Source: Candidatus Wallbacteria bacterium (GTDB lineage Bacteria > Muiribacteriota > UBA6191 > JACPRK01). From it: a stretch of DNA of 64,000 bases. Location: the NCBI GenBank assembly GCA_016213845.1, contig JACQZN010000031.1, positions 186,001 through 250,000 of the forward strand, read 5' to 3'. Numbering within the stretch: position 1 is the stretch's first letter; each line of letters opens with the position of its first letter. Made by a program: the position numbers and the translations under genes. This document shows positions 43,286-53,844 of this stretch, piece after piece. Below the pieces are notes generated by a model. It was not told the origin of the DNA. It did no database searches and saw only the letters and a list, made by a program, of their open reading frames with translations.

Positions 43286-43311
43286 CTTGGACCGTGCATC
43301 CGTATTAGTAT
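43282..43311 (+). promoter_or_regulatory. Promoter of the acyl-CoA dehydrogenase/mutase operon
   Basis: TTGACT, 18 bases, TAGTAT. The TGA of pepP is within the -35. The predicted start is near 43318, about 30 bases before the ATG, with GGGGGGAGCAGGAGC as ribosome site. Confidence 0.55.
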
Positions 43312-43348
43312 CCGGCTCCTTTCTTGGGCGGGGGGAGCAGGAGCTCAG

Positions 43349-44500
43349 ATGCACTTTCAGCTGACGGACGATCAAAAGCTCATCCAGGACACGGCGCGCG
43401 AATTCGCGCAGAACGAGCTGGCGCCCTTGGCGGGCAAGTTCGACGAGGAGCAGCGCTTCCCCAGCGAGATCGTGGGGCGGCTGGCGGAGCTCGGGTTCAT
43501 GGGCATGTTCGTGCCCGAGGAGTTCGGCGGCGCGGGCACCGACAACCTGAGCTACATCATCGCCGTCGAGGAGATCTCCCGCGTCTGCGCCTCCACCGGC
43601 GTCATCGTCAGCGTCAACAACTCGCTCGTCTGCCATCCGTTGCTGAAGTTCGGCTCCGACGAGCAGAAGCGCCGCGTGCTCACCCCGCTGGCCAAGGGAC
43701 AGAAGCTCGGCGCCTACTCGCTCACCGAGCCCGGCAGCGGCTCCGACGCCGCCAGCCTCCGCACCGTCGCCGTCAAGAAGGGTGACCGCTATGTCCTGAA
43801 CGGCCGCAAGTGCTTCGTCACCAACGGCCCCAACGCGGACTTCGTCCTCATCTTCGCCACGATCGACCCGACCAAGCGCTCCAAGGGCATCTGCTGCTTC
43901 ATCGTCGAGAAGGGGATGAAGGGCTTCAGCGTCGGCACCATCGAAAAGAAGATGGGCATCCGGGCCGCGCTCTCCTGCGAGCTCGTCCTGGACGACGTCG
44001 AAGTGCCGGCCGCCAACCTCCTGGGCGAAGAAGGGCAGGGGTTCAAGGTCGCGATGAACACGCTGGACGGCGGCCGCAATGGCATCGCCGCCCAGGCGCT
44101 GGGCATCGCCCAGGCCAGCCTCGACGCCTCCGTGCGCTACGCCAAGGAGCGAGTCCAGTTCGGCAAGCCGATCGCCGAGTTCCAGGCGGTCCAGTGGATG
44201 CTGGCCGATATGAAGACCTCCATCGATGCCGCGCGGCTCCTCACCTATCGAGCCGCCGTATCGAAGGAGACCCAGGAGTACTACGGCCTGGAGACCGCGG
44301 AGGCCAAGCTCTTCGCCAGCCACGTGGCCGTCGACTGCGCCATCAAGGCCGTTCAGATCCACGGCGGCGCCGGCTACATGCACGACCACCCCGTCGAGCG
44401 CTTCATGCGCGATTCCAAGATCACCGAGCTCTACGAGGGGACCTCGGAGATCCAGCGGCTGGTCATCGCCAACAACGTCTTGAAGGCCGCCGCCAAGTAG
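43349..44500 (+). CDS. Short-chain acyl-CoA dehydrogenase
   Basis: A 383-residue FAD enzyme with the family order: N-terminal helices (DDQKLIQDTAREFAQNELAP), SLTEPGSGSDAASL, KMGIRAALSCELVLDDVEVP, RVQFGKPIAEFQAVQWMLADM, and ELYEGTSEIQRLVIANN with the catalytic Glu. It most resembles butyryl- or isobutyryl-type dehydrogenases that pass electrons to ETF. As the first gene of an operon with methylmalonyl-CoA mutase and MeaB, it likely feeds branched-chain amino-acid or odd-chain fatty-acid breakdown to propionyl-CoA and succinyl-CoA. No ETF or propionyl-CoA carboxylase genes are in view. Confidence 0.93.
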   Translation: MHFQLTDDQKLIQDTAREFAQNELAPLAGKFDEEQRFPSEIVGRLAELGFMGMFVPEEFGGAGTDNLSYIIAVEEISRVCASTGVIVSVNNSLVCHPLLKFGSDEQKRRVLTPLAKGQKLGAYSLTEPGSGSDAASLRTVAVKKGDRYVLNGRKCFVTNGPNADFVLIFATIDPTKRSKGICCFIVEKGMKGFSVGTIEKKMGIRAALSCELVLDDVEVPAANLLGEEGQGFKVAMNTLDGGRNGIAAQALGIAQASLDASVRYAKERVQFGKPIAEFQAVQWMLADMKTSIDAARLLTYRAAVSKETQEYYGLETAEAKLFASHVAVDCAIKAVQIHGGAGYMHDHPVERFMRDSKITELYEGTSEIQRLVIANNVLKAAAK

Positions 44501-44524
44501 TCCCCCCGGCCCAATCGAGAGCCC

Positions 44525-44935
44525 ATGACCGAACAGCCCCACAAGATCCGCGTCGTCGTCGCCAAGCCCGGCCTGGACGGCCACGACCGCGGCGCCAAGG
44601 TGATCGCCCGCGCGCTGCGCGATTCCGGCATGGAGGTCATCTACACGGGTCTGAGGCAGACCCCCAAGCAGATCGTCCATACCGTCATCCAGGAGGACGC
44701 GGACTGCCTTTGCGTCTCCATCCTCTCCGGCGCCCACAATCATCTGTTCCCGGAGATCATGAAGCTGCTCCGCGAGAATGAGGTCTCCGACGTGTTGGTC
44801 CTGGGCGGAGGCATCATCCCCCCCGAGGACGTCCCTGGCCTCAAGCAGATCGGCGTGAGCGAGATCTTCGGTCCGGGCACCGCCACTTTCGACACCGTCC
44901 GCTACATCCGGGAACACGTCCAGCCGCGCGCCTGA
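44525..44935 (+). CDS. mcmB: Methylmalonyl-CoA mutase small subunit (B12-binding)
   Basis: A 136-residue cobalamin-binding domain with [26 protein letters not shown] is the DxHxxG motif whose His is the lower axial ligand of B12. [14 protein letters not shown] and [17 protein letters not shown] follow. In this split mutase type the B12 domain is a separate protein, as in archaea and Geobacter-like bacteria, rather than fused to the large subunit. The next two genes encode MeaB and the large subunit. Confidence 0.95.
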   Translation: MTEQPHKIRVVVAKPGLDGHDRGAKVIARALRDSGMEVIYTGLRQTPKQIVHTVIQEDADCLCVSILSGAHNHLFPEIMKLLRENEVSDVLVLGGGIIPPEDVPGLKQIGVSEIFGPGTATFDTVRYIREHVQPRA

Positions 44936-44957
44936 GGCGCCGGTCGACGCCAGGCTG

Positions 44958-45916
44958 ATGGACCCCGAACTCCTTGCGCGTTTCGAGCGGGGGGACCGTC
45001 GCGCCCTGGCGCGGCTCATCACGCACGTCGAGGACGGCACTCCGCAAGGCAGGGCCGCCCTCAGGTCGCTCTACCGGGCTACCGGCAAGGCCCGCAGCAT
45101 CGGGATCACAGGGCCGCCCGGCGCAGGCAAGAGCACGCTGGTCGACCAGCTCGCGGCCGCCTTCCGCAAGGACGGCCTGAAGCTCGCCATCATCTGCGTC
45201 GATCCCTCCAGCCCCTTCACGGGCGGCGCCATCCTGGCCGACCGCGTCCGCATGAAGCACCTGCAAGAAGACCCCGACGTCTTCATCCGGTCGATGGCCT
45301 CCCGAGGTGCTCTCGGCGGGCTCTCCCGCACCACGGGCGCCGTGCTCAAGGTGCTCGACGCGTTTGGCTTCGACGTCATCCTCATCGAGACCGTCGGCGT
45401 CGGCCAGGGCGAGGTCGAGGTGGTCCGCGAAGCGGAAACGTGCCTCGTCATCGAGGTCCCTGGGCTGGGCGACGGCATCCAGGCCATCAAGGCCGGTATC
45501 CTGGAGATAGGCCACGCCTTCGTCGTCAACAAGGCCGATAACCCCGGCGCCGATCGCGTCTCCGAGCAGATCCTCACCATGCTGAGCTTGAACCCCAACC
45601 CGCCGGAGTGGCAGCCGCCGGTGGTGCAGACCGTGGCGACCCGCGGCACCGGCATCGACGAGCTGGCCCGGCAGGTGCGCGCCCACTGGGCCCATCTGGA
45701 CGCCAAGAGCCTCCGCCACCGCCACCTGGGCCAGCGACGGGTCGCCGACCTCTCGGATATCCTCAAGGCCCGCGCCCTGGGCAGCGCCAGCCAGCGCGTG
45801 CTGGCCAGGCCGGACTTCACCGAGCTGCGCCGCCAGGTCGAGCTGGGCCAGATCGACCCCTACGAAGCCGCCGACCGCCTCCTGCCCTTCGACGGTCCCG
45901 ACGAGTGGAGACTCCC

Positions 45917-45920
<4 letters not shown>
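44958..45920 (+). CDS. meaB: MeaB/ArgK GTPase, methylmalonyl-CoA mutase chaperone
   Basis: A 320-residue G3E GTPase. Walker A is [17 protein letters not shown], then [18 protein letters not shown], the switch region [28 protein letters not shown] (Walker B with ETVGVGQ), and the NKAD guanine motif. MeaB gates loading of cobalamin into the mutase and protects it from inactivation. It is placed between the small and large mutase subunits and overlaps the large-subunit start (ATGA). Confidence 0.95.
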
Positions 45921-47610
<1,690 letters not shown>

Positions 47611-47611
<1 letters not shown>

Positions 47612-48438
47612 TGCGAGACCTCAAGAGCCTGCGAATTGGGCTGATCGGTGCCGGGAAGCTGGGCGAGGCGTTGCTTCGCGGGTTGCTGGCGGCAACAGCG
47701 CTGCCGCGCAGTCACCTGACGGCGACGGCGCGACGGCCTGAACGGGCGGAGTACCTGGCGCGGGAGCTCGACATCCACGTGACGCTCGACAACTGCGAGG
47801 CCGTCCAGAAATCCGACGTCGTGATCCTGGCGGTGAAACCCCAGGCGATGGCGGGCGTGCTCGAGCAGATTCGCGGGACTCTCACCCCGGAGAAGCTGGT
47901 CGTGAGTGTGGCGGCATCGGTGCCCACCTCCTACATGGAGAAAATCGTCGGAGACCACATCCCCGTCATCCGGAGCATGCCGAACACCCCCAGCCTGGTC
48001 GGGTGCGGCATGACGGCGATCTGCCCGGGCCGATCGGCGACGACCGAGCACATGGCCCGGGCGCGAGAAATCTTCAGCGTCGTGGGCCGGTGCCTGGTGC
48101 TCGAGGAGCGCCACATGGACGCCGTGACCGGGCTCTCGGCCTCGGGGCCTGCGTTCATTTACATCGTCATCGAGTCGCTGGCCGAGGCCGGCGTGAAGGT
48201 CGGGTTGTCTCGGGAGCACGCCACCGAGCTTGCCGCTCAGACGGTGCTGGGCGCCGCGCAGATGGTGCTGGACACCGGGGAGCATCCCGCCAAGCTCAAG
48301 GACACCGTCACGACCCCGGCGGGCTGCACGATCGACGGCATCCTGGAACTCGAGGAGGGCGGCCTGCGCGTCACGCTCATCAAGGCCGTCGTGAAGGCAA
48401 CAGGCCGGGCCAGCGAGCTGGTCCGGGAGAAGAAGTAG
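47611..48438 (+). CDS. proC: Pyrroline-5-carboxylate reductase
   Basis: A 275-residue enzyme with the dinucleotide fold LRIGLIGAGKLGEALLRGLL, then SDVVILAVKPQAM, IRSMPNTPSLVGCGMTAI, AVTGLSASGPAFIYIVIESLAEAG and the signature HPAKLKDTVTTPAGCTIDGI. It makes proline from pyrroline-5-carboxylate using NAD(P)H. It is the last gene of the mutase operon by a one-base overlap, although the two pathways have no obvious link. Confidence 0.94.
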
Positions 48439-48458
48439 CGCCGCACGCGCCCGCTCGG

Positions 48459-48477
48459 GGCCGCGCGCCGCGCGGCC
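48459..48477. terminator. Palindromic hairpin between convergent proC and fmdB-like genes
   Basis: GGCCGCGCGCCGCGCGGCC is a perfect palindrome except for its central base. Lying between two convergent stops, it could serve both strands. No T-run follows, so it may depend on Rho or act as a roadblock. Confidence 0.5.
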
Positions 48478-48489
48478 GGCTCAGGTGCC

Positions 48490-48822
48490 TCAAGCCGCTT
48501 TCTTGGACGAAGTGTCCGTCGAGCAGGCTGCGGCAGGGGCGGACTCGCTCGACGAGGTGGTCGTCGCAGCCGGAGCGCTCTCCGCTTTCTTCTCGCCGCC
48601 CGAAGACGAAGCGGAGCTGCTCTTCTTGGGGTTGTTGTGGGTGGAACGTCCGTACTCCGTGGCGTAAAAACCGCCGCCCTTGAAGATGACGCCTGCCGGG
48701 AAGATGACCCTTCGGACGGCCCCGTTGCAGCGTTCGCAGCGCACGTCCGGGCGCTCGTTCATCCCGTGAAAGACTTCGGTGCGAGCTTCGCAGGCGTCGC
48801 ATTCGTACTCGTAGAAAGGCAT
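48490..48822 (-). CDS. FmdB-family zinc ribbon protein
   Basis: A 110-residue protein beginning MPFYEYECDACEARTE with a second CERC pair 20 residues on, which makes the FmdB/regulatory zinc ribbon. The remainder (VIFPAGVIFKGGGFYATEYG, then a long Ser/Lys/Ala tail) is also typical. The tail of low-complexity residues ends in KKAA. The role is unknown; family members were first noted beside formamidase/amidase genes. It has its own near-consensus promoter. Confidence 0.9.
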   Translation of the reverse strand: MPFYEYECDACEARTEVFHGMNERPDVRCERCNGAVRRVIFPAGVIFKGGGFYATEYGRSTHNNPKKSSSASSSGGEKKAESAPAATTTSSSESAPAAACSTDTSSKKAA

Positions 48823-48913
48823 CGGTTCTGTAACCTCCTGGGCAGCCGGACGTCCTCGAAGATTCGCCAGAACCGCTCGCGAGGCCTGGCCTCCGGGATT
48901 GCTGCCCCATGAA

Positions 48914-48942
48914 ATTATACCACGTGGCGGTGATTTGTGTAA
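48914..48942 (-). promoter_or_regulatory. Near-consensus promoter of the fmdB-like gene
   Basis: On the minus strand TTACAC, 17 bases, TATAAT, the best -10 in the window. The leader is about 85 bases. Confidence 0.75.
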
Positions 48943-48994
48943 CACCTGGCCGCTGGCCCGCGGTTTGCATCGACCATGGCGTCCTGCGGTCGAG

Positions 48995-49003
48995 TGCTAA
49001 ACT
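48995..49003 (+). promoter_or_regulatory. Extended -10 promoter of the Tad-like gene
   Basis: TGCTAAACT, 20 bases before the ATG at 49024, with AAAGG between. It is a member of the TGCTANNNT group. Confidence 0.4.
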
Positions 49004-49023
49004 CCACCAGAAAGGCTCTCAAC

Positions 49024-50565
49024 ATGCACGCCACTTCGCCCAAGCAACGCGCCCGCGGCGGCTCGATCATCGTATTGCTGGTCGTTTCGCTGATGGTGTT
49101 CATCACCTTCATGGCCCTGGTCGTGGACGTCGGCTACCAGTACACGAAGAAGGCCGAGTTCCAGATCCAGGCCGATGCGTGCGCCGTCCAGGCGCTGGCG
49201 ACGGTGGTCTATGCCTATGAGAGGCGCACCAGCTCGACCAGTCAGACCAACCTTCCGATCGATTCCGAGATCTCGGTCATGACGAGCGTGATGCAGAAGT
49301 TCGGCTCGGCAAACGGCTATGGGTCCAGCTTCTTCACCGTCGCCAGCAACACGTTCACCCGCAACGACACCAGCGACAACGTCGAGTCCATCACGATCGA
49401 CAAGACCATCATCTCCAGCTTCTTCCTCTCCTCCATTGTCGGCGTCGGGAGCTTCAACCTGGGAATTCACGCCAAGGCCTCCCGAAGCCAGAGCTCGCCG
49501 GCACCGCCGCGCGAGTGCGGCTTCTGGGCCAAGGACTCCGTGAAGATTCACGGCAACAGCGCCAACGCCATCGACAGCTACGACTCCAGAAGCGGAGACT
49601 ACTTGAGCCAGAGGATCCACACCGACCTGGCCGGTCAACCGTACGCCCGCGACATGGCCGTCGGCTGCAGCGACGGCGTCTTCGACTACAACGGCAACAT
49701 CAACCATCACGGCGGCTCCTCGGCGGTTGGGCAAACGACCATCGCCGGCAATAGCTTCGATATCTTCGGCGACGTGATCACCGGCGGCAGCGCGCAGCCG
49801 ACCTCCTTCACCGGCAACATCCACGACACGCTCTACCCGGCCGGGACTTCCACGATCTCGGTCGGCGCCACCGTCACACCGCTAAACCTCACCCAGCCGG
49901 CCTTTGCGGAGGCGTGCAGTCTGCCACGCGCGTTCACCTACTGCCCTGCAGCTTCCGCCACGTCCAACGACAACGTTGGCCACGTCACGGGCTACTACGA
50001 CGCCGCCCAGCTCACCACCAACAAGGTCCTCACCAACTCCACCGGCCGCGGACCGGCCACCGCCTGCGACGGCGGCTCGAACACCAAGACCATCTGCCTC
50101 GACGCGGGTTACACCTACTACTTCAAGGAGATCGACATCAACAACACCACCGATCTCGCCATCCGCGGTACGTCGACGTACAAGACCCTCATCTTCCTGG
50201 ACGCCGATTCCTGCGGCCGCAACTTCAAGATCCGCGGGCAGACCAACTTCAGCACCAGCGCCAACGCTGCCAACGTGCTCTTCTACGCCGGCTCCACGAC
50301 GCTCGACCTCGACACCGCCTGTTCGAGCGGTCCGCTGCTCTCCATCGCCGGCGCCGGCACCTTCAGCGGCGACCTCTTCGCCCCGGGCTACGATCTGGTC
50401 ATCGGCGGCGGCGGCGGACCCGACAACGGCGACTTCTACGGCCGCATCTACGCCAGGACCATCGACATCGCCGGCAACCAGTCCTTCCACTACGACGAGG
50501 CCTTGGGCACCCTCGGTGGCTCCAGCTCGAGCCTGCCGTCCCAGCGCGTCATTCTCGTGGAGTAG
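49024..50565 (+). CDS. TadE/TadG-like membrane-anchored exported protein
   Basis: A 513-residue protein. The N-terminus ARGGSIIVLLVVSLMVFITFMALVVDVGYQYTKKAEFQIQADACA is the Flp-pilus TadE/G-type N-terminal helix with the classic VDVGxxYxxKxxLQxxADAxAxA pattern. The rest is a Ser/Thr/Asn/Gly-rich beta-sheet body with repeated FDYNGNINHHGG- and SGDLFAPGYDLVIGGGGGPDNG-type turns, resembling the beta-helical DUF7305-like C-termini of such proteins. Probably it is exported and surface-bound. No other tad genes are nearby. A heptad array lies 46 bases after the stop. Confidence 0.75.
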   Translation: MHATSPKQRARGGSIIVLLVVSLMVFITFMALVVDVGYQYTKKAEFQIQADACAVQALATVVYAYERRTSSTSQTNLPIDSEISVMTSVMQKFGSANGYGSSFFTVASNTFTRNDTSDNVESITIDKTIISSFFLSSIVGVGSFNLGIHAKASRSQSSPAPPRECGFWAKDSVKIHGNSANAIDSYDSRSGDYLSQRIHTDLAGQPYARDMAVGCSDGVFDYNGNINHHGGSSAVGQTTIAGNSFDIFGDVITGGSAQPTSFTGNIHDTLYPAGTSTISVGATVTPLNLTQPAFAEACSLPRAFTYCPAASATSNDNVGHVTGYYDAAQLTTNKVLTNSTGRGPATACDGGSNTKTICLDAGYTYYFKEIDINNTTDLAIRGTSTYKTLIFLDADSCGRNFKIRGQTNFSTSANAANVLFYAGSTTLDLDTACSSGPLLSIAGAGTFSGDLFAPGYDLVIGGGGGPDNGDFYGRIYARTIDIAGNQSFHYDEALGTLGGSSSSLPSQRVILVE

Positions 50566-50611
50566 CCAGTAGGACGTGGACGCCCGCATCCCCTTCCCCT
50601 CCCTCGCCCCC

Positions 50612-50714
50612 CCCTCAAGCCTCAAGCCTCAAGCCTCACTCCTCAAGCCTCAAGCCTCACTCCTCAAGCCTCAAGCCTCACTCCTCAAGCCTCAAGCCTC
50701 CCTCCTCAAGCCTA
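50612..50714 (-). repeat. Heptanucleotide array of TGAGGCT/TGAGGAG units starting at a stop codon
   Basis: On the minus strand the stop of the SCP2-like gene is in TAGGCT, followed by about fourteen 7-base units of TGAGGCT or TGAGGAG (one is GGAGGCT), running into a G-rich tract. It has the same opening (TAGGCT then TGAGG) and the same units as 15913-15995, in the opposite orientation 35 kb away. Each copy is oriented with the gene whose stop codon begins it. Confidence 0.95.
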
Positions 50715-51140
50715 GAGCAGTATCTTGTCCTCGCCCAGCTCCTTGAGGATCTCCGGGTACATCGCGTAGGTGGGCTGGATGGCGGGGAGCAGCTTGAGGA
50801 TCTTGGGGATCGGGCCCTTGGCCACGATCTGGCGCCGGGTCAAGGCAGCCACGAGGTTGATCTTGCCGAGCCAGAATCGGTGGCCGATGTCGGCCTTCAT
50901 GGTCATCAGGACGTCGGGCTCCAGGTCGCTCTTGCCGTAGAACGTCGTGAAGAAGGTGTCGGACGAGTCCGGCGGGTTCTTCACGTCGATAGTGATCTGG
51001 CCGTCGGGCTCCTCGTACAGAAACCGGATCACCAGTCCGGCCGCTGCCAGCTTGGGGCCGATGGCCGGATCGCGGCGGACCTTTTCGAAAAGACCGCCCA
51101 GGCACCGGTAGAGATGTTCCTCGTCTCGAAAAAATCCCAT
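50712..51140 (-). CDS. SCP2 sterol-binding-like domain protein
   Basis: A 142-residue protein. The pattern of a short helical start (MGFFRDEEHLYRCLGGLFEKV), then VIRFLYEEPDGQITIDV, DVLMTMKADIGHRFWLGKINLVAALTRRQIVAKGPIPKILKLL fits the SCP2 fold (hydrophobic ligand-binding pocket, with DxxxxG and the G-x-L-x-x-G strand-helix end). I chose the ATG after GGAGAACA. It lies 13 bases after the iron alcohol dehydrogenase gene, suggesting one operon. The ligand is unknown. Confidence 0.75.
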   Translation of the reverse strand: MGFFRDEEHLYRCLGGLFEKVRRDPAIGPKLAAAGLVIRFLYEEPDGQITIDVKNPPDSSDTFFTTFYGKSDLEPDVLMTMKADIGHRFWLGKINLVAALTRRQIVAKGPIPKILKLLPAIQPTYAMYPEILKELGEDKILL

Positions 51141-51153
51141 TGTTCTCCGCCTG

Positions 51154-52329
51154 TCAGTGCGCCCGCTCGAGCATGCCAAGGACCTCGTCCTCGACGACCT
51201 CGCGGGGATTGTAGAACATGGAGCCGTCCGTCATCGCCAGCCCCGCCACGGAAGCCAGCTTATCCCTGGGCACTCCTACCTGCGACAGCGCCGTCGGCAG
51301 CCCCGCCAGCTCGTGCAGCTTCTGATTGAGCTGCCGGACGTGGTCGATTCCCGCCAGCGCTGCGTCCCGCTCCGATAGGCCTCGCGTGTCGATGCCCATG
51401 AATCGAGCCACTTCTGCGAACTTCCGCTCGCGCGCGTCCAGGTTGTACTCCATCCCGAACGGCAGCATCATGGCGTTGGCCTCCCCGTGGACGACGTGGC
51501 ACATCCCGCCGAGCGCGTGCGCCATCCCGTGCACCACGCCCACCATCGAGTGGTTGAACGCCACGCCAGCCAGGGTGCTGGCTATCTGCATTCCCGACCG
51601 CACCTCGACGTCCCCGCCCTCGGTCACTGCCGCGAGCAGGAGCTTCGAGACCAGCCGGATCGCCTGCGCGGCAAGCGCGTCGCTGAAGGGCGAGGATTCG
51701 ATGTCGACGTAGGCCTCCACGGCGTGAGTCAATGCGTCCATCCCGGTCGCCGCCGTGATCCTCTTGGGCAAGGTCAGCGTCAGCTCGGGATCGAGAACGG
51801 CCAGCGCCGGAGTGAGAAACCGGTCCACAAGCGAGATCTTCGATTCGGATTCCGGGTCGTTGATGACGGCGACCATCGTGACCTCGCTGCCCGTGCCCGC
51901 GGTCGTCGGAATCGCCACCATCGGCTTGAGAGGCCGGGTCAGGGTCTGCGCCCCCTGGTAGTCGAGTAGCCGCCCGCCTTCGGAGAGCAAGAGCGCGATC
52001 GCCTTGGCCGTGTCGATGCTGCTGCCGCCCCCGACGGCCACCACGCAGTCGGCCCCGGCCTTGCGTGCCAGCTCGGCTCCGCGCTCGCAGAGAGCCACCT
52101 CGGAGTTGGGCACGACCTCATCGAAGCAACCGGCCACCGCCACCCCCGCGGCTTGCAGGGCCGTCATGACGCGCTCGGGAATCCCCAGCGTGTGGAGAAA
52201 CTTCTCGGTGACGAGGAAGGCGCGCGTGACCTTCAGCTCGGCGAGCTCGGCGGAAAAGTCGGCCGACAACCCCTTGCCGAAGACGATCCGCGTCGGCAGA
52301 TGGAACTGGAAAAAATCGGGGAACTCCAT
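51154..52329 (-). CDS. Iron-containing (group III) alcohol dehydrogenase
   Basis: A 391-residue enzyme of the Fe-ADH family. Motifs: GKGLSADFSAEL, VVAVGGGSSIDTAKAIA (NAD site), IPTTAGTGSEVT, and the metal site spread over MDALTHAVEAYVD and VVHGMAHALGGMCHVVHGEANAMMLP (Asp and His ligands). The natural substrate may be butanol, lactaldehyde, 1,3-propanediol or hydroxyacids, and cannot be fixed here. It is co-directional with the SCP2-like gene. Confidence 0.93.
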   Translation of the reverse strand: MEFPDFFQFHLPTRIVFGKGLSADFSAELAELKVTRAFLVTEKFLHTLGIPERVMTALQAAGVAVAGCFDEVVPNSEVALCERGAELARKAGADCVVAVGGGSSIDTAKAIALLLSEGGRLLDYQGAQTLTRPLKPMVAIPTTAGTGSEVTMVAVINDPESESKISLVDRFLTPALAVLDPELTLTLPKRITAATGMDALTHAVEAYVDIESSPFSDALAAQAIRLVSKLLLAAVTEGGDVEVRSGMQIASTLAGVAFNHSMVGVVHGMAHALGGMCHVVHGEANAMMLPFGMEYNLDARERKFAEVARFMGIDTRGLSERDAALAGIDHVRQLNQKLHELAGLPTALSQVGVPRDKLASVAGLAMTDGSMFYNPREVVEDEVLGMLERAH

Positions 52330-52430
52330 CGGGGCCTCCCGGGCCTGGGTCTCGGAACCTGCGCGACCGTCTGTTCACAGGACGTCGCGGGCGCGCGCTC
52401 GCCCGCCCAGCTTAGCACCGCTGTCCGCGG

Positions 52431-53057
52431 CTACTCCAGAGGCACCCCAAAGACGTGCACCCGTTCGATCGTGCGCGCCCCGAGATCGAAGAAGACGACC
52501 GCGTCCACGTGGTGCCACTCTCCGTGCGGATCGGCCTGCCGAGTGGGCTGGAACCCGTACCGCACCAGCAGCGTGCCGGCAGCGCTGTCGACGGCCGTCC
52601 GGAGTACTTCGGGCGGCTTCTCCTCGAGCGCGCCGCCTCGAATGGCTTCGCTTGCAAAGCGGCGCAGCGCCTCGTGGTAGGGTTCCAGCTCCCGGAGGGC
52701 TTCGTCGACGGTGCCCCGGCGCTCCATCTTCGCGAACCGATCGCGGAACAGGAGCTGCCCGGCGGGATAGATGGCCAGCCCCTGGACATTCGTGACGTCA
52801 TAGGACTCGAAGCGGGTCTCGAAGAGCGTTCCCTGAACCAGCACTCGCAGGGGCCGCGCGGCACCCTCGGGTCTATCGACTCGCACGATTCCCCAGCCGC
52901 CCAACGGCGCCATCGCGGTCCCCGTCGTGATCCAGAAAGGCTTCCGGCTCAGTACCACCTTCAGCGCAGACGCACTCGACACTCTCGAATCCTCCTCGGC
53001 ACGCGAGGCGACACCGCCCGCCAGGAGAGCCAGGGCCAGAATCGCCAGCTTCCGCAT
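52431..53057 (-). CDS. Secreted protein of unknown function
   Basis: A 208-residue protein with a signal peptide (LAILALALLAGGVASRAEE). The mature body alternates beta strands (PLGGWGIVRVD, LRVLVQGTLFETRFESYDV) with a helix (VDEALRELEPYHEALRRFASEAIR) and ends with VVFFDLGARTIERVHVFGVPLE. There are no cysteines in the mature body and no recognised family. It is divergent from the FecR gene with about 90 bases between starts, so the two may share regulation. Confidence 0.6.
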   Translation of the reverse strand: MRKLAILALALLAGGVASRAEEDSRVSSASALKVVLSRKPFWITTGTAMAPLGGWGIVRVDRPEGAARPLRVLVQGTLFETRFESYDVTNVQGLAIYPAGQLLFRDRFAKMERRGTVDEALRELEPYHEALRRFASEAIRGGALEEKPPEVLRTAVDSAAGTLLVRYGFQPTRQADPHGEWHHVDAVVFFDLGARTIERVHVFGVPLE

Positions 53058-53130
53058 CTATCGGCCAGGGTAGCTTGCCCGGATGCCCCTCGTCACGGTT
53101 TTCGTCCCGGCCGGCCCAAGGCCCTAACCC

Positions 53131-53139
53131 TGCTACAAT
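53131..53139 (+). promoter_or_regulatory. Extended -10 promoter of the fecR-like gene, leaderless spacing
   Basis: TGCTACAAT, whose last base is 8 before the GTG at 53147 (7 bases between). No clear -35 is seen. It implies an mRNA that begins at the start codon. Confidence 0.5.
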
Positions 53140-53146
53140 TGCGCCC

Positions 53147-53824
53147 GTGAGGCCGGTGACACTGGTGTTGGCGATCGCGGTTCTTGCGGCCGGTGGCTGC
53201 AGGAAATCGGAGACGCCGGCCGCGGCGCGCGTTTTTGCCGTGCAGGGTACGGTCACGCTCACCCACCTGGGCCAATCCATGACCCTGACCGAGAAGCAGA
53301 GCGCTCCGCTGCACGCGGGCGATTCAGTCGCCGCCGGCGCCGCCTCCGAGGCGGTGATCGAGTCGGCAGGTCACGTCACGTACCTGCGAGAGAACGGGCA
53401 TCTGGTGCTCGCGGCGCCGGCGCCGCGCGCCCGGGAGGACGCTCCGATGCGGGTGGAGCTGCTCCGAGGTCTGGCGACCTTCCTGGTGCCGCGGGCCCAG
53501 AAGCCGGCGGACTACCGGTTCGAGGCCGTCACCAACAGCGTGGTCGCGGCCGTGAGGGGCACGCGTTTCACGGTCGAGGCTGCCGAAGATCGCACGCGGA
53601 TCGCCGTCACGTCGGGCTCGGTGGACTTGCTGGCGGTGACGGATCGGAAGGTGCTCGCCACGGTCAAGGATGGCCAGGAGGCGAGCGCAGCGCCTGGAGC
53701 CAGCTCTGCCGTGACGGTCACGCCGATGGCAGCCGACGAATTGAAGCGGCAGTCCCGCGAGCAAGCAGGCATGTCGATTCTCTTCGAAGCCCTGGGCACC
53801 GGCATCACGATCGGGGTCTACTGA
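53147..53824 (+). CDS. FecR-domain lipoprotein
   Basis: A 225-residue protein. The start is a GTG giving a short signal and lipobox (VLAIAVLAAGGC). The FecR domain (~25-190) shows VFAVQGTVTLTHLGQSMTL, LHAGDSVAAGAASEAVIES and FEAVTNSVVAAVRGTRFTVE, ending in a helix. FecR domains in this setting are not iron signalling proteins but periplasmic sensors paired with CHASE2-type receptors. The next gene, 20 bases on, is a CHASE2 kinase, so the pair is likely a signalling unit. Confidence 0.85.
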   Translation: MRPVTLVLAIAVLAAGGCRKSETPAAARVFAVQGTVTLTHLGQSMTLTEKQSAPLHAGDSVAAGAASEAVIESAGHVTYLRENGHLVLAAPAPRAREDAPMRVELLRGLATFLVPRAQKPADYRFEAVTNSVVAAVRGTRFTVEAAEDRTRIAVTSGSVDLLAVTDRKVLATVKDGQEASAAPGASSAVTVTPMAADELKRQSREQAGMSILFEALGTGITIGVY

Positions 53825-53844
53825 CCGGGCGGCCGGGCGGCTCG

